This document shows, in pieces, positions 53,697-63,318 of a stretch of 64,000 nucleotides of DNA. Source of the stretch: BJGN01 sp041159865 (GTDB taxonomy: Bacteria > Bacteroidota > Bacteroidia > Chitinophagales > Saprospiraceae); NCBI GenBank assembly GCA_041159865.1, contig JBEAXK010000043.1:15637-79636 (forward strand). The letters run 5' to 3'. The position numbers and the translations under genes were made by a program. The notes under the pieces are model-generated. The model saw only the letters and a program-made list of their open reading frames with translations. It ran no database searches and was not told where the DNA came from. Position 1 is the first letter of the stretch; each line of letters begins with the position of its first letter.

Positions 53697-56255
53697 ATGT
53701 TAAAAAAACCGGATTTAAAAAACGAGAAAACGTTTAGCTATGAGGAGGCACTTGCTGCAGCGACATCGTATTTCAATGGTGATACACTTGCTGCCAGTGT
53801 ATGGGTAAACAAGTATGCGTTAAAAGACTCTTTTGGGAAGATTTACGAGAAATCGCCAGATGATATGCACCGTAGAATCGCAAAAGAAATTGCGAGGATA
53901 GAATCGAAATACCCTAATCCTCTTTCCGAAGAGGAAATTTATCAACTTTTAGCAGATTTCAAATTTATCGTTCCACAGGGAAGTCCCATGGCAGGCATCG
54001 GAAATAATTTCCAGGTTTCATCTCTTAGTAATTGTTTTGTTATAGGAATGGGAGCTGATTCGTATGGGGGGATTATTAGAACTGACGAAGAGCAAGTTCA
54101 GTTAATGAAACGAAGGGGTGGAGTTGGGCATGACCTGTCGCATATTCGTCCAAAGGGCAGCCCTGTAATGAATTCCGCATTATCCTCTACCGGTATTGTT
54201 CCGTTCATGGAGCGTTACTCCAATTCGACCAGAGAAGTTGCCCAGGATGGTCGTCGAGGAGCCTTAATGCTGTCCGTTTCAAGCAAACATCCTGATGCAG
54301 AAGACTTTATTGATGCAAAATTAGAGCAAGGAAAAGTTACAGGTGCCAATGTTTCCGTCAGAATTGACGATAAATTCATGCGTGCGGTCATTTCAGGAAA
54401 AAAATATACCCAACAATATCCTATAGACAGTAAAAATCCAACCTTTACCAAAGAGATTGATGCTTCAAAATTATGGGATAAAATTATTTATAATGCCTGG
54501 AAATCTGCAGAACCCGGTGTATTATTCTGGGATACGATCATCAGAGAATCTGTTCCCGATTGTTATGCTGACTTAGGTTACAAAACCGTATCTACAAATC
54601 CATGCGGAGAAATCCCATTATGCCCCTATGATAGCTGCCGATTACTCGCTATCAACCTATATAATTACGTCAAAAATCCTTTTACACCAGAAGCCACTTT
54701 TGATTTTCAGTTATTTGCAAAGCATGTCCAGATAGCCCAAAGGATTATGGATGATATCATTGATTTAGAAATTGAAAAAATTGATGGAATCCTTGAAAAA
54801 GTAGGTCGTGATCCCGAAGATGATACCATGAAATCAGTAGAAAGAGGACTTTGGGAAAAGGTTAAAAAGACTTGTATCAATGGACGCAGAACGGGTGTTG
54901 GTATTACGGCAGAAGGAGATATGCTTGCAGCTTTAGGATTGCGCTATGGTTCTGAAGAAGGAACTGCGAAATCGGTTGAAATTCATAAAACATTAGCCAT
55001 TAATGCGTACAGAAGCTCTGTACATTTGGCCAGAGACCGCGGAAGTTTCCCTGTTTTTGATGCAGAAAGAGAAAAAAACAATCCATTTATAAATCGTTTG
55101 CGTGAGGCTGATCCTTCTTTGTACGAAGAAATGCTTGCTCACGGCCGTCGGAACATCGCTCTACTGACTATTGCGCCAACGGGAACTACAAGTCTAATGA
55201 CTCAAACCACCTCGGGGATAGAGCCCGTATTTATGATTTCATATACCCGTAGACGCAAGGTAAATCCAAATGATCCTGATGTGGAGGTCAATTTTATAGA
55301 TGAGGTGGGGGATCACTGGGAAGAGTTCCACGTTTTTCATCATAAATTTTTGGACTGGTTACAAATAAATGGTTATGATGTCGAAAAGGTAAAAAAATTA
55401 CCCGCAGCAGAACTGGATAAAATCATAGCTACAAGCCCCTATTTCAAAGGTACTGCGAACGATGTAGACTGGGTTCAAAAGGTAAAAATGCAAGGTGCTA
55501 TTCAAAAATGGGTAGATCATTCTATTTCAGTTACGGTGAATGTTCCTGAAGACACCTCGGTGGATATGGTTCGTCAGATTTATCTGACAGCTTGGGAAGA
55601 AGGTTGTAAGGGATGTACTATTTACAGAGACGGTTCTCGCTCCGGTGTTCTAATTTCAGATAAAAAAGAAAGTTCCGCCGAAAATCCTGTTTCTTCTTTC
55701 CCTGAAACATCTTCACCAAAACGTCCCGCCATTTTGGATGCCAAGGTGGTCCGTTTCATGAATAATAATGAGCCCTGGATGGCAGTAATTGGACTTTTAC
55801 ACAACAGACCCTACGAAATATTTACCGGAGCGGCAGTTGATATATTCAAATTCCCCGATTATGTTAATCAAGGATGGGTTATAAAAGCAAAAGATGATCA
55901 AGGTAATAACAGATATGATTTCCAGTTTACCGATAAAGACGGATATAAAATTACTATAGAAGGATTATCCCGCTCTTTTAATAAAGAATTCTGGAATTAT
56001 GCAAAGCTTATCTCCGGGGTACTCAGACACGGAATGCCATTGCTCAATGTCGTTGATTTAATTTCCGGATTAAACGTGGAACAATCTTATATTAATACCT
56101 GGAAAAATGGAGTTATCAGATCATTAAAAGCATTTATCCCCGATGGAACTATTGCTTCTGAAGCTGAATGTCCTGAATGTTCAGACCCAAATGGATTAAC
56201 TTTTAAAGAGGGATGTCTTATTTGCAAGAGTTGCGGATTTTCAGAATGTAATTAA
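53697..56255 (+). CDS. nrdJ: Adenosylcobalamin-dependent (class II) ribonucleotide reductase
   Basis: About 852 residues from ATG 53697; ATGs at 53682 and 53607 are in frame, but the longer N-terminus is a hydrophobic stretch unlike the family. Active-site blocks are SSLSNCFVIGMG, MKRRGGVGHDLSHIRPKG and the radical-site loop STNPCGEIPLCPYDSC; IAPTGTTSLM and EGCKGCTIYRDGSR follow. The C-terminus (last ~30) has Cys pairs CPECS, CLICKSCG and SECN, probably a zinc or redox-active tail. It makes deoxynucleotides using vitamin B12, oxygen-independently. It has a terminator at 56283-56316. Confidence 0.93.
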   Translation: MLKKPDLKNEKTFSYEEALAAATSYFNGDTLAASVWVNKYALKDSFGKIYEKSPDDMHRRIAKEIARIESKYPNPLSEEEIYQLLADFKFIVPQGSPMAGIGNNFQVSSLSNCFVIGMGADSYGGIIRTDEEQVQLMKRRGGVGHDLSHIRPKGSPVMNSALSSTGIVPFMERYSNSTREVAQDGRRGALMLSVSSKHPDAEDFIDAKLEQGKVTGANVSVRIDDKFMRAVISGKKYTQQYPIDSKNPTFTKEIDASKLWDKIIYNAWKSAEPGVLFWDTIIRESVPDCYADLGYKTVSTNPCGEIPLCPYDSCRLLAINLYNYVKNPFTPEATFDFQLFAKHVQIAQRIMDDIIDLEIEKIDGILEKVGRDPEDDTMKSVERGLWEKVKKTCINGRRTGVGITAEGDMLAALGLRYGSEEGTAKSVEIHKTLAINAYRSSVHLARDRGSFPVFDAEREKNNPFINRLREADPSLYEEMLAHGRRNIALLTIAPTGTTSLMTQTTSGIEPVFMISYTRRRKVNPNDPDVEVNFIDEVGDHWEEFHVFHHKFLDWLQINGYDVEKVKKLPAAELDKIIATSPYFKGTANDVDWVQKVKMQGAIQKWVDHSISVTVNVPEDTSVDMVRQIYLTAWEEGCKGCTIYRDGSRSGVLISDKKESSAENPVSSFPETSSPKRPAILDAKVVRFMNNNEPWMAVIGLLHNRPYEIFTGAAVDIFKFPDYVNQGWVIKAKDDQGNNRYDFQFTDKDGYKITIEGLSRSFNKEFWNYAKLISGVLRHGMPLLNVVDLISGLNVEQSYINTWKNGVIRSLKAFIPDGTIASEAECPECSDPNGLTFKEGCLICKSCGFSECN

Positions 56256-56282
56256 TACGATTATCCAATTTTCGATATATAT

Positions 56283-56316
56283 AAGCGTATTACCGCATAA
56301 ATGCTGTAATACGCTT
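56283..56316 (+). terminator. Rho-independent terminator of nrdJ
   Basis: Perfect 11-bp stem (56283-56293, 56306-56316) with a 12-base loop, followed by a T-rich run, 27 bases after the nrdJ stop. Confidence 0.8.
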
Positions 56317-56374
56317 TATTTTTTCTGAATCGTAAATAAATACCTATTCATACTACGATGAAGATAATAGCTAG

Positions 56375-56382
56375 TATATTTG
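56375..56382 (+). promoter_or_regulatory. -7 element for the class IV aminotransferase gene
   Basis: TATATTTG matches TAnnTTTG exactly, 33 bases before the ATG at 56416. No good -33 box is visible. Confidence 0.35.
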
Positions 56383-56415
56383 TGTCTTTAATTGAATCAT
56401 CATAAGTGTAAAGGA

Positions 56416-57270
56416 ATGTCAATCTATTCTAATTTCAACGGTCAAATAATGGAGGCGTCCGATGTGAAGCTTTCTGTTTCAGATTTGAGTATCTTAAGAG
56501 GGTACGGAATTTTTGATTATTTTCTTGTAAGGGAAAATATAGCCATGTTTTTAGATGATTATTTGTCTAGATTCTATCGCTCAGCCGAAATTTTGGGTAT
56601 TCAAATTCCTATTGAAAAAGATGAGATGGGACGACAAATCTATCAATTGGTGACTGCAAACAATACGCCTGATGCAGGCATCAGGTTGTTATTAACCGGC
56701 GGATATTCTTTAGACGGCTATACCCCTTCTATACCCAATTTCATGATCCTACAACATCCCGTTTCATGGGTTCCTCAAAAAGATTATGAAAATGGTATTA
56801 AATTAATCACTCACACCTTTCAAAGAGAACTGCCAGAGGTTAAATCTATTAATTATTTAACGGGTATCAAGCATCAAAAAGAAATGATTTCTGCAGGTGC
56901 TGGTGAAATTCTATACCACGACGGACAATATTGGAGAGAAACCGTAAGAGCAAATGTATTTTTCGTCATTAATAATGAAATTTTTACCCCTGTCGAAAAA
57001 ATACTAAAAGGCATAACGCGTAAGCAAGTGCTTCATCTAGCGTCGAAATCATTTAAAATTAACGAAACGGAGATTCCTTTAGCATCCTTAGAGAAAGCAT
57101 CTGAAATGTTTATTACTTCGTCAACCAAAGGCGTCCTTCCCGTAGTAAAAGTAGATGATAAAATAATTGGTCAGGGAAAACCTGGGCCTATAACTGCGAC
57201 ATTACTGTCGGCTTGGGAAAAACATGTTCAGTCCTATATTCATAATCAAAAAAGCCTGTTAGTAAAATAA
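56416..57270 (+). CDS. Class IV PLP aminotransferase
   Basis: 284 residues from ATG 56416, with AAGGA just upstream; an ATG at 56392 adds eight residues. The fold-type IV blocks are SDLSILRGYGIFDYFLV, the PLP Lys in NYLTGIKHQKEM, and ITSSTKGVLPVVKVD. The family includes branched-chain and D-amino acid aminotransferases and 4-amino-4-deoxychorismate lyase; these cannot be separated by eye here. It forms a run with a flavin reductase, radA and a DCC gene, with short gaps. Confidence 0.85.
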   Translation: MSIYSNFNGQIMEASDVKLSVSDLSILRGYGIFDYFLVRENIAMFLDDYLSRFYRSAEILGIQIPIEKDEMGRQIYQLVTANNTPDAGIRLLLTGGYSLDGYTPSIPNFMILQHPVSWVPQKDYENGIKLITHTFQRELPEVKSINYLTGIKHQKEMISAGAGEILYHDGQYWRETVRANVFFVINNEIFTPVEKILKGITRKQVLHLASKSFKINETEIPLASLEKASEMFITSSTKGVLPVVKVDDKIIGQGKPGPITATLLSAWEKHVQSYIHNQKSLLVK

Positions 57271-57284
57271 ATCAAGATTAAATT

Positions 57285-57908
57285 ATGTCGATTACGAATC
57301 TGATAACACCAGAAGAACTTTCTGGTATGGATAGATTTTACAGAATGAATCTGATCAATTCCATTTCTGGTTTTAAGCAACCCTTTTTGGTAGGGACCAT
57401 AGATGGAAGAAACAGGACTAACCTGGGTTTATTTAATTCCCTGGTGCATATTGGTGCACAACCTGCCAGATTAGGTTTTTTCATCCGGCCGCTCACTGTA
57501 CCCAGACATACCTATCATAATATTCTGGAGAGAAAATGTTTTACGATCAATCTGGTTGCAGAGGAATATATTGATGCCTGCCATCAGGCATCGGCAGACT
57601 ATCCATGGGGAGTTTCGGAATTTGACAAAACCGGATTAACGCCCGTTTTTTCTGAATCACTTATGGCTCCTTATGTAGCGCAATCCACTATAAGGCTTGG
57701 TATGGAGCTGGAAGAAGAACAGAAGTTAGCATGTAATGGAAATATATTAATTGTCGGTAAGGTAATAGAGATATATCTTCCAGAAAATAGTATTTTGCCC
57801 AACGGCAGCGTTGATATTATTGGTCAAAAAACGGCTGGCGTCATCGGGTTAGACACTTATTTCACTTCGGAAGTTAAAAAGGTATTACCCTATGCCAGAC
57901 CCAAATAA
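57285..57908 (+). CDS. Flavin reductase-like FMN-binding split-barrel protein
   Basis: 207 residues. The FMN-binding pattern (LVGTIDGRNRTNLGLFNSL, RLGFFIRPLTVPRHTYHNI) and the later ECFTINLV-like strand KCFTINLVAEEYID are those of the flavin reductase split barrel. It likely reduces or binds FMN; the partner oxygenase is unknown. It lies 14 bases after the aminotransferase gene. Confidence 0.78.
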   Translation: MSITNLITPEELSGMDRFYRMNLINSISGFKQPFLVGTIDGRNRTNLGLFNSLVHIGAQPARLGFFIRPLTVPRHTYHNILERKCFTINLVAEEYIDACHQASADYPWGVSEFDKTGLTPVFSESLMAPYVAQSTIRLGMELEEEQKLACNGNILIVGKVIEIYLPENSILPNGSVDIIGQKTAGVIGLDTYFTSEVKKVLPYARPK

Positions 57909-57918
57909 ATAAGAAACT

Positions 57919-59298
57919 TTGTCAAAGGTTAGAAAAGTATTCATTTGTAGTTCTTGTGGAGCCCAGTCGCCAAAATGGACGGGCAAATGTCCTTCTTGTG
58001 GCGAATGGAATACCTACCAGGAGGAGGTACTTCAAAGAGATACTTCTGCCGAACCCGGAAGAAATGCATGGAAAAATGGCACCTCCCATGAAATTCTCCC
58101 CCAACCTATCGCACTTCCTGATATTCAGGCCAATGATACACCCAGATTAGTTACGAGTGATGAAGAACTAAACAGAGTTCTTGGAGGTGGGATTGTCAGA
58201 GGTTCTCTGGTCCTTATTGGAGGTCAACCCGGCATTGGAAAATCAACCTTACTCCTTCAACTTGCCTTACAAGTTAATGCCAAGGTCATATATGTTTCCG
58301 GAGAAGAAAGTGAGGAGCAGATAAAAATGAGGGCAGATCGCCTGGGTGGAAATCCCGCTCAATGTTATATATTAACGGAGACAAATGCAACCCGAATTTG
58401 CACACTGGCCTTAGATTTCCAACCCGATTTAATTATTGCCGATTCCATTCAAACACTTTCCGTACCTTATTTGGATGCGATGCCAGGAAGTATTTCACAG
58501 ATAAGGGAATGTGCGGGTGAATTTCAACGATTTGCAAAAAGCACCCATATTCCTGTATTTCTCATCGGTCATATAACCAAAGATGGCACCTTGGCCGGTC
58601 CAAAACTTTTAGAACATATTGTGGACACTGTTCTACAATTTGAAGGAGAACAACAATATACTTATCGCATACTCAGAACTTTAAAGAATCGATTTGGATC
58701 GACCGATGAGATGGGTATCTATGAAATGCAGGCGGGCGGCCTACGCCAGGTATCTAACCCTTCAGAACTATTACTCTCCCAACACGAAGAAACATTGAGT
58801 GGAAGTGCCGTTGCTGCAACACAGGAAGGCATGCGCCCCATGCTCATTGAAACACAGGCATTGGTCTCGAAAGCAGTTTATGGTACACCGCAAAGGTCAG
58901 CGACTGGTTTTGATTTAAGGCGATTAAGTATGCTTCTGGCCGTACTGGAGAAAAGAGGCGGACTCCCCTTCGGTCAACGCGATGTGTTTTTAAATATTGC
59001 TGGAGGGATAAGAGTTGACGACCCAGGTATCGATTTAGCCATTGTCGCTGCACTCATTTCTTCTCTTGAGGATGTACCGATTCCCCAAAAAAGTTGTTTT
59101 GTTGGCGAGGTTGGACTTTCAGGAGAAATAAGAGCCGTTAACCGAATTGAACAAAGGATACAGGAAGCAGACCGATTGGGATTTGAGACCATTTATCTTT
59201 CCAAGTATAACTTAAAAGGACTTGACACCCAAAGGTTTGGCATCAAAATTCATTCCTTTGGAAGATTAGAAGAATTATACACCGTCCTTTTTACTTAA
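57919..59298 (+). CDS. radA: DNA repair protein RadA
   Basis: 459 residues, starting at TTG 57919; an upstream in-frame ATG is absent and the zinc finger begins eight residues in, so the TTG is required. A four-Cys zinc finger (FICSSCGAQSPKW, CPSCGEWN) opens the protein. Walker A is GGQPGIGKSTLL, the RadA-specific KNRFG motif is in LKNRFGSTDEMG, and the C-terminal half is Lon-like. RadA drives branch migration during homologous recombination. It follows the flavin reductase by 10 bases. Confidence 0.96.
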   Translation: MSKVRKVFICSSCGAQSPKWTGKCPSCGEWNTYQEEVLQRDTSAEPGRNAWKNGTSHEILPQPIALPDIQANDTPRLVTSDEELNRVLGGGIVRGSLVLIGGQPGIGKSTLLLQLALQVNAKVIYVSGEESEEQIKMRADRLGGNPAQCYILTETNATRICTLALDFQPDLIIADSIQTLSVPYLDAMPGSISQIRECAGEFQRFAKSTHIPVFLIGHITKDGTLAGPKLLEHIVDTVLQFEGEQQYTYRILRTLKNRFGSTDEMGIYEMQAGGLRQVSNPSELLLSQHEETLSGSAVAATQEGMRPMLIETQALVSKAVYGTPQRSATGFDLRRLSMLLAVLEKRGGLPFGQRDVFLNIAGGIRVDDPGIDLAIVAALISSLEDVPIPQKSCFVGEVGLSGEIRAVNRIEQRIQEADRLGFETIYLSKYNLKGLDTQRFGIKIHSFGRLEELYTVLFT

Positions 59299-59319
59299 TC
59301 CCATTTATCCTAAAACACT

Positions 59320-59751
59320 ATGGAAAAGGTTGAAATATCCTCAGGAATGTATCCAAAACCGACCCTTTTTTATGATGGTGTTTGCCAACTTTGTCATTTT
59401 TCAGTCCAGTGGATTATTAAACATGATAAAAAAGGTATTTTTAGGTATGAAAACTTACAGTCTGAAGCAGGACAAGATTTATTAAAGAAAATACCAACCA
59501 CTCTGCTCCTCTCTGATAGTGTGATTTTAGTTTTGAATGACCAAATTTATCTCTATTCCGATGCCTCTCTAATGGTATTTAAACAATTGGGAGGAATCTA
59601 TGGCTTCCTTGGAAAAACAGGCATGCTGGTTCCTTTGTCCATTCGAAATACAATTTATAGGTTTATTGCGAAAAACAGATATCAATGGTTTGGCAAAAGA
59701 GAAATCTGTGAACTTCCTCCAAATAATGTTGATAACCAATTTAATAAATAA
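59320..59751 (+). CDS. DCC-family thiol oxidoreductase-like protein (DUF393)
   Basis: 143 residues. The family name motif D-G-x-C-x-x-C is in FYDGVCQLCHFSVQW. The rest has the alternating pattern of DUF393: VILVLNDQIYLYSDASLMVFKQLGG. Its redox role is inferred from the Cys pair; substrates are unknown. It lies 21 bases after radA. Confidence 0.88.
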   Translation: MEKVEISSGMYPKPTLFYDGVCQLCHFSVQWIIKHDKKGIFRYENLQSEAGQDLLKKIPTTLLLSDSVILVLNDQIYLYSDASLMVFKQLGGIYGFLGKTGMLVPLSIRNTIYRFIAKNRYQWFGKREICELPPNNVDNQFNK

Positions 59752-59850
59752 ATTACCTTCTGAATAAAAGTATAATTATATGATAATTAAATTTTTAACA
59801 CCTTTGAAGCTTTAGTTATTTACTTTTTTTAAATAGCATAACCCATAACA

Positions 59851-60204
59851 CTATTCCGAAGCCTGACCAAAAGTAATACAATTATGATCGGGATCTAAAA
59901 GTGAAAATTCTATCTGTCCCCATGGCATCTTTTTCAAAGGGGCATTAGGATGAATGGCCACATTTTTCTCTAATAATTGAAGATATAAAAGGTCAATATT
60001 ATCCGTTCTGATATAAATTTGTCCATCATTTAGTAATGGATCCAAATTTTTAAATTCAAAAAAGTGAATTTCAATAGCATCTTTTTTCAACAACAGATAG
60101 TCGCCATAATCAGCTAATTCCATAAATCCCAATTCTTCTATATAGTACTTTTTAGTCTGAGCCTTGACACGCATAGGTAGCTTAGGTATCACAGAAGTAA
60201 GCAT
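59851..60204 (-). CDS. VOC/glyoxalase-like (bleomycin-resistance type) protein
   Basis: 117 residues with the two beta-alpha-beta-beta-beta modules of the vicinal oxygen chelate fold (KYYIEELGFMELADYG, then IDLLYLQLLEKN and WGQIEFSLLDPDHNCITFGQ). The C-terminal motif D-P-D-x-N is typical of the bleomycin-resistance branch. It may bind an antibiotic or metabolite; no specific ligand is suggested. Confidence 0.75.
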   Translation of the reverse strand: MLTSVIPKLPMRVKAQTKKYYIEELGFMELADYGDYLLLKKDAIEIHFFEFKNLDPLLNDGQIYIRTDNIDLLYLQLLEKNVAIHPNAPLKKMPWGQIEFSLLDPDHNCITFGQASE

Positions 60205-60347
60205 GATGCATATTTTTTAGCCATTTTAAAATAAATATTTGCCAAAAAAGCAAGAATCTTTTTTCAATATTCTTTTTTTGGGTGAGAGTTGGCATATAAT
60301 CCAATAGACAAGGTACTGAAAGCTGACAAAATAAATATTTTTTAGTT

Positions 60348-60355
60348 TAACTTTG
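60348..60355 (+). promoter_or_regulatory. -7 element for the ABC ATPase gene
   Basis: TAACTTTG matches TAnnTTTG exactly, 17 bases before the ATG at 60373. No clear -33 TTTG is seen at 19-22 bases upstream. Confidence 0.35.
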
Positions 60356-60372
60356 AAGAAAGAAAATAGCAA

Positions 60373-61311
60373 ATGATAATAACAGTCAGTAATGTTACCT
60401 TTGATTACCCAGAAAAAAGAGCGTTAAATCAGGTCAGTTTTCAGATAGAACAAGGCACAATTACTGCTTTGGTAGGCCCAAATGGTTCGGGAAAAACAAC
60501 GCTTTTGAGGAGTATTGCTGCTCTTTCAAAACCAATGAGTGGAGAAATAAAGGTGAATGGCTATGACACCCTTTTACAACCCAGGGAAGTCCATAGGGAA
60601 ACAGGCTTTTTACAGGATTTATTTGGCTTGTATGATACCCTGACTGTTTATCAGTGTCTCAGTTTTATGGCGTATAGTCGAATCACCGATCAAGATAACG
60701 TTGAATTTGCCATAGAAAACGCTATTGAACAAGTAGGCATTGCAGGATTTCTTCATAAAAAAGTGGGCGTTTTATCCCGTGGGATGCGACAAAGAGTGGG
60801 CATTGCAGCAGCTATAGTACATCAACCCAATCTCTTATTATTAGATGAACCCGCGTCCGGTTTAGACCCTGAAGCACGATATGAGTTATCTAAGTTAATG
60901 GTTAATCTGGCAGAAAAGGGAATGACTATTATCGTTTCCTCTCATATTTTAGCAGAACTGGCAGATTATTCTACCCACATGCTTGTTTTACAAGATGGAA
61001 ATGTAGTAGAGCACAAAAAATTAAAATCAAATCCTATTTCACGTGCTTTTGTATATCTGGAAATAGGAGCAGAACAAGATCTAACGCTGCTTTTGGATGA
61101 AATCAAATTATTCCGTGGAGTTACGGAAATACTGTCTATGGATGAAAAAATACATGTAAAATTAGACACGCTTATTTCTTCAAAACATCAGTTTCTTAAA
61201 GATTTGATAATGGGAAATATCTCTGTAAACGATTTTTCTGAAGTTAAAGTTAATCTTCAGGATGAATATATTAAGACCGTTTCCCAATATAAACTCAACA
61301 AATCACGATGA
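60373..61311 (+). CDS. ABC transporter ATP-binding protein
   Basis: 312 residues. Walker A GPNGSGKTT, signature LSRGMRQRVG, Walker B LLLLDEPASGLD and the switch VSSHILAELADY place it in the ABC-2-type export subfamily. The last ~80 residues are a C-terminal extension of unknown use. Its stop overlaps the permease ATG by 4 bases, so the two are cotranslated. Confidence 0.93.
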   Translation: MIITVSNVTFDYPEKRALNQVSFQIEQGTITALVGPNGSGKTTLLRSIAALSKPMSGEIKVNGYDTLLQPREVHRETGFLQDLFGLYDTLTVYQCLSFMAYSRITDQDNVEFAIENAIEQVGIAGFLHKKVGVLSRGMRQRVGIAAAIVHQPNLLLLDEPASGLDPEARYELSKLMVNLAEKGMTIIVSSHILAELADYSTHMLVLQDGNVVEHKKLKSNPISRAFVYLEIGAEQDLTLLLDEIKLFRGVTEILSMDEKIHVKLDTLISSKHQFLKDLIMGNISVNDFSEVKVNLQDEYIKTVSQYKLNKSR

Positions 61312-62711
61312 AAAATATACTTAAATTTAATCCTGAACTGGCAAAAAATATATGGCTGGAATTGAGTCCTCAAAGACTTGTTACCATGCCAGCTATTTTA
61401 TTATTATTTGTATTTTTAATTTTTTCTTTGAATTCAAGCGAGGATAATCCTTGGGAAACCGTCCATTTCTTTTCCTTTTACGGATTCATATTCATCGGTA
61501 TTTTATGGGGAATGAAAACATCTTCTGATGCCATATTAGATGAATACAATGATAAAACATGGGACTGGCAGAAAATGAGTTCTATTGGTCCATGGAAATT
61601 AGCCCTTGGGAAATTAATCGGATCCACCATTTACAATTGGTACGGCGCCTTAATATGTTGGGGGTTATTTATGTATTCTGCCACTTACACCGACCAGCCC
61701 AATTCGGAATTAAAAACGGGATTTCTTTTGGTTACCATCATGATTGGATTACACGGATTAATGATTTTGATTGCCCTTCAATTGATTCGAAGGACGAATG
61801 CGAGCACCAAAATTAAAAGTAATCGAATTTTTTTAACGGGTTTATTATTTGCAGGTGTATTATCCAGTATATTTTCCTATTTAACTTTTTTTGATAACGG
61901 CTCAAACATACAACTTACCTGGTATGGTTTAACTATTCCCACGCTCGATTTTTTATTATTTTCTTCTGTAGTATATACTTTATGGATTCTTGCAGGGCTA
62001 TACAGAAGCATGCGCACAGAACTTCAATTTACAGATCCACCCAGCTGGTGGTTATTCTTCCTGATTTTTCACTTTATTTTCCAATATGGTTTCTTTTTAC
62101 CAATAGGAAAAATGTTTGACTTATCGGCATTATCGACTACACTCACGCTGCTTTTTGTTGAAACCTTGCTCCTTACCTACCTTTTGGCATTGAGTGAAAA
62201 TAAGGATATAGTATTATTCAGAAAATTAATAAATGCGTTAAAATCTTACGATTTTCCTACTTTTTATAAATATGTACCTTTATGGCTCATCACCTTGCCC
62301 ATAGCTAAGATAGTTGGATTTTTGGTGTTGCTGTTCCTACTAATTTTCGATGAAAATCAAGTATTGAAGACATTTTTAAAGGATTATGACCTAACAAATA
62401 AGGCAGAAATAACGGGTTTTTATTTTTCTATTCTTCTTTTTGTAGTGAGAGATTTAGGTATTTTATTATTGTTAAATTTCTCTAACCGGCCACAAAGAGC
62501 TGACACAAGCATGCTTGTTTATCTGGTTTTAATTTATTTGATATTGCCCACATTAACTTCAGGTTTAGAGATATCCGTCATTTTATACCCAGATATTACC
62601 CAGGGAATTATCCCTTTGATAGGTTTTCCAATGGTTGAGGCCATCGCGGTGGTTTACTTTTTGATAAAAAAATGGCAAGAAATATCCTTTAATTATCAAC
62701 AGAATTTTTGA
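61308..62711 (+). CDS. ABC transporter permease-like membrane protein
   Basis: 467 residues with about 10-12 predicted helices (for example ILLLFVFLIFSL, FSSVVYTLWILAGL, LVFLLFLLIF-like runs). The first ~70 residues have the ABC-2 feel (ILWGMKTSSDAILDEYNDKTWDWQKM), but I recognise no close family. The pairing with the overlapping ATPase gene makes it the membrane partner of that exporter. It ends 4 bases before the convergent AraC-type fragment. Confidence 0.7.
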   Translation: MKNILKFNPELAKNIWLELSPQRLVTMPAILLLFVFLIFSLNSSEDNPWETVHFFSFYGFIFIGILWGMKTSSDAILDEYNDKTWDWQKMSSIGPWKLALGKLIGSTIYNWYGALICWGLFMYSATYTDQPNSELKTGFLLVTIMIGLHGLMILIALQLIRRTNASTKIKSNRIFLTGLLFAGVLSSIFSYLTFFDNGSNIQLTWYGLTIPTLDFLLFSSVVYTLWILAGLYRSMRTELQFTDPPSWWLFFLIFHFIFQYGFFLPIGKMFDLSALSTTLTLLFVETLLLTYLLALSENKDIVLFRKLINALKSYDFPTFYKYVPLWLITLPIAKIVGFLVLLFLLIFDENQVLKTFLKDYDLTNKAEITGFYFSILLFVVRDLGILLLLNFSNRPQRADTSMLVYLVLIYLILPTLTSGLEISVILYPDITQGIIPLIGFPMVEAIAVVYFLIKKWQEISFNYQQNF

Positions 62712-62715
62712 GGTG

Positions 62716-62910
62716 TTATTTCGATGGGTTAATTTTCCTTTTGCGAAATTTTTCCTCCTTGATTGATTCTATCAACTGTTTAGGGGTCATGTCATAATGT
62801 TCACTAAAAATACGGTAGAAAACATTTTTAGTGTATCCAGAATCTTCTCTTAATTTTTCAACCGTAATTTCTTCAATATGATCTTTAATATATTTTTCAA
62901 TATTATTCAT
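62716..62910 (-). pseudogene. AraC-type helix-turn-helix fragment next to the IS
   Basis: 64 residues from ATG 62910; thirteen further residues upstream belong mainly to the IS end. EEITVEKLREDSGYTKNVFYRIFSEHYDMTPKQLIE matches the first of the two helix-turn-helix units of AraC regulators; the second unit and the ligand-binding domain are absent. The start is 12 bases from the IS left end, so the N-terminal part of the original gene was probably lost or separated by the insertion. An intact minimal protein cannot be excluded. Confidence 0.5.
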
Positions 62911-62974
62911 AGTATAAGCACTGTTACAGCCCCTAAAAAAATAGGACATAGATTACGAAAAAAAATTCGTAACT

Positions 62975-63307
62975 ATGAGTATGAAAACGACAGACAAAGG
63001 CATTAAAAAGTTCAGCAAAGAAGAAAAGCTGGCTATTTTGGAAGAAGGCAAGAGAAATGGTATTAAAGTGACTTTAGCCAAGTATTCTCTTTTTCCGGCG
63101 ACGTATTATTATTGGCGTAAGAAATTCAACGTATATGGCGATGAAGGTTTGACACATCAGGTTGTTAAAGACCATGCATCTCTGATCAGGAAGCTTGAAA
63201 CGGAGAATGAAGCGCTCAAGTTGTTGCTTGCGGAAAAAGAACTGGAATCCAGATTAAAGGATGATTTGTTAAAAAAAAAGTATCCAGAACTGAGAAAGAG
63301 GCATTAG
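62975..63307 (+). CDS. IS3-family transposase OrfA
   Basis: 110 residues. The helix-turn-helix of the IS911/IS3 OrfA type (KKFSKEEKLAILEEGKRNG, YSLFPATYYYWRKKFN) is followed by a Leu-rich helix (IRKLETENEALKLLLAEKEL). It binds the IS ends. Near its 3' end the codons AAA AAA AAG (after TTA) lie in a run of nine As (63271-63279) and a G: a canonical -1 frameshift site of this family that would give the OrfAB fusion transposase. Confidence 0.92.
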   Translation: MSMKTTDKGIKKFSKEEKLAILEEGKRNGIKVTLAKYSLFPATYYYWRKKFNVYGDEGLTHQVVKDHASLIRKLETENEALKLLLAEKELESRLKDDLLKKKYPELRKRH

Positions 63308-63318
63308 TTAGAGAATAC

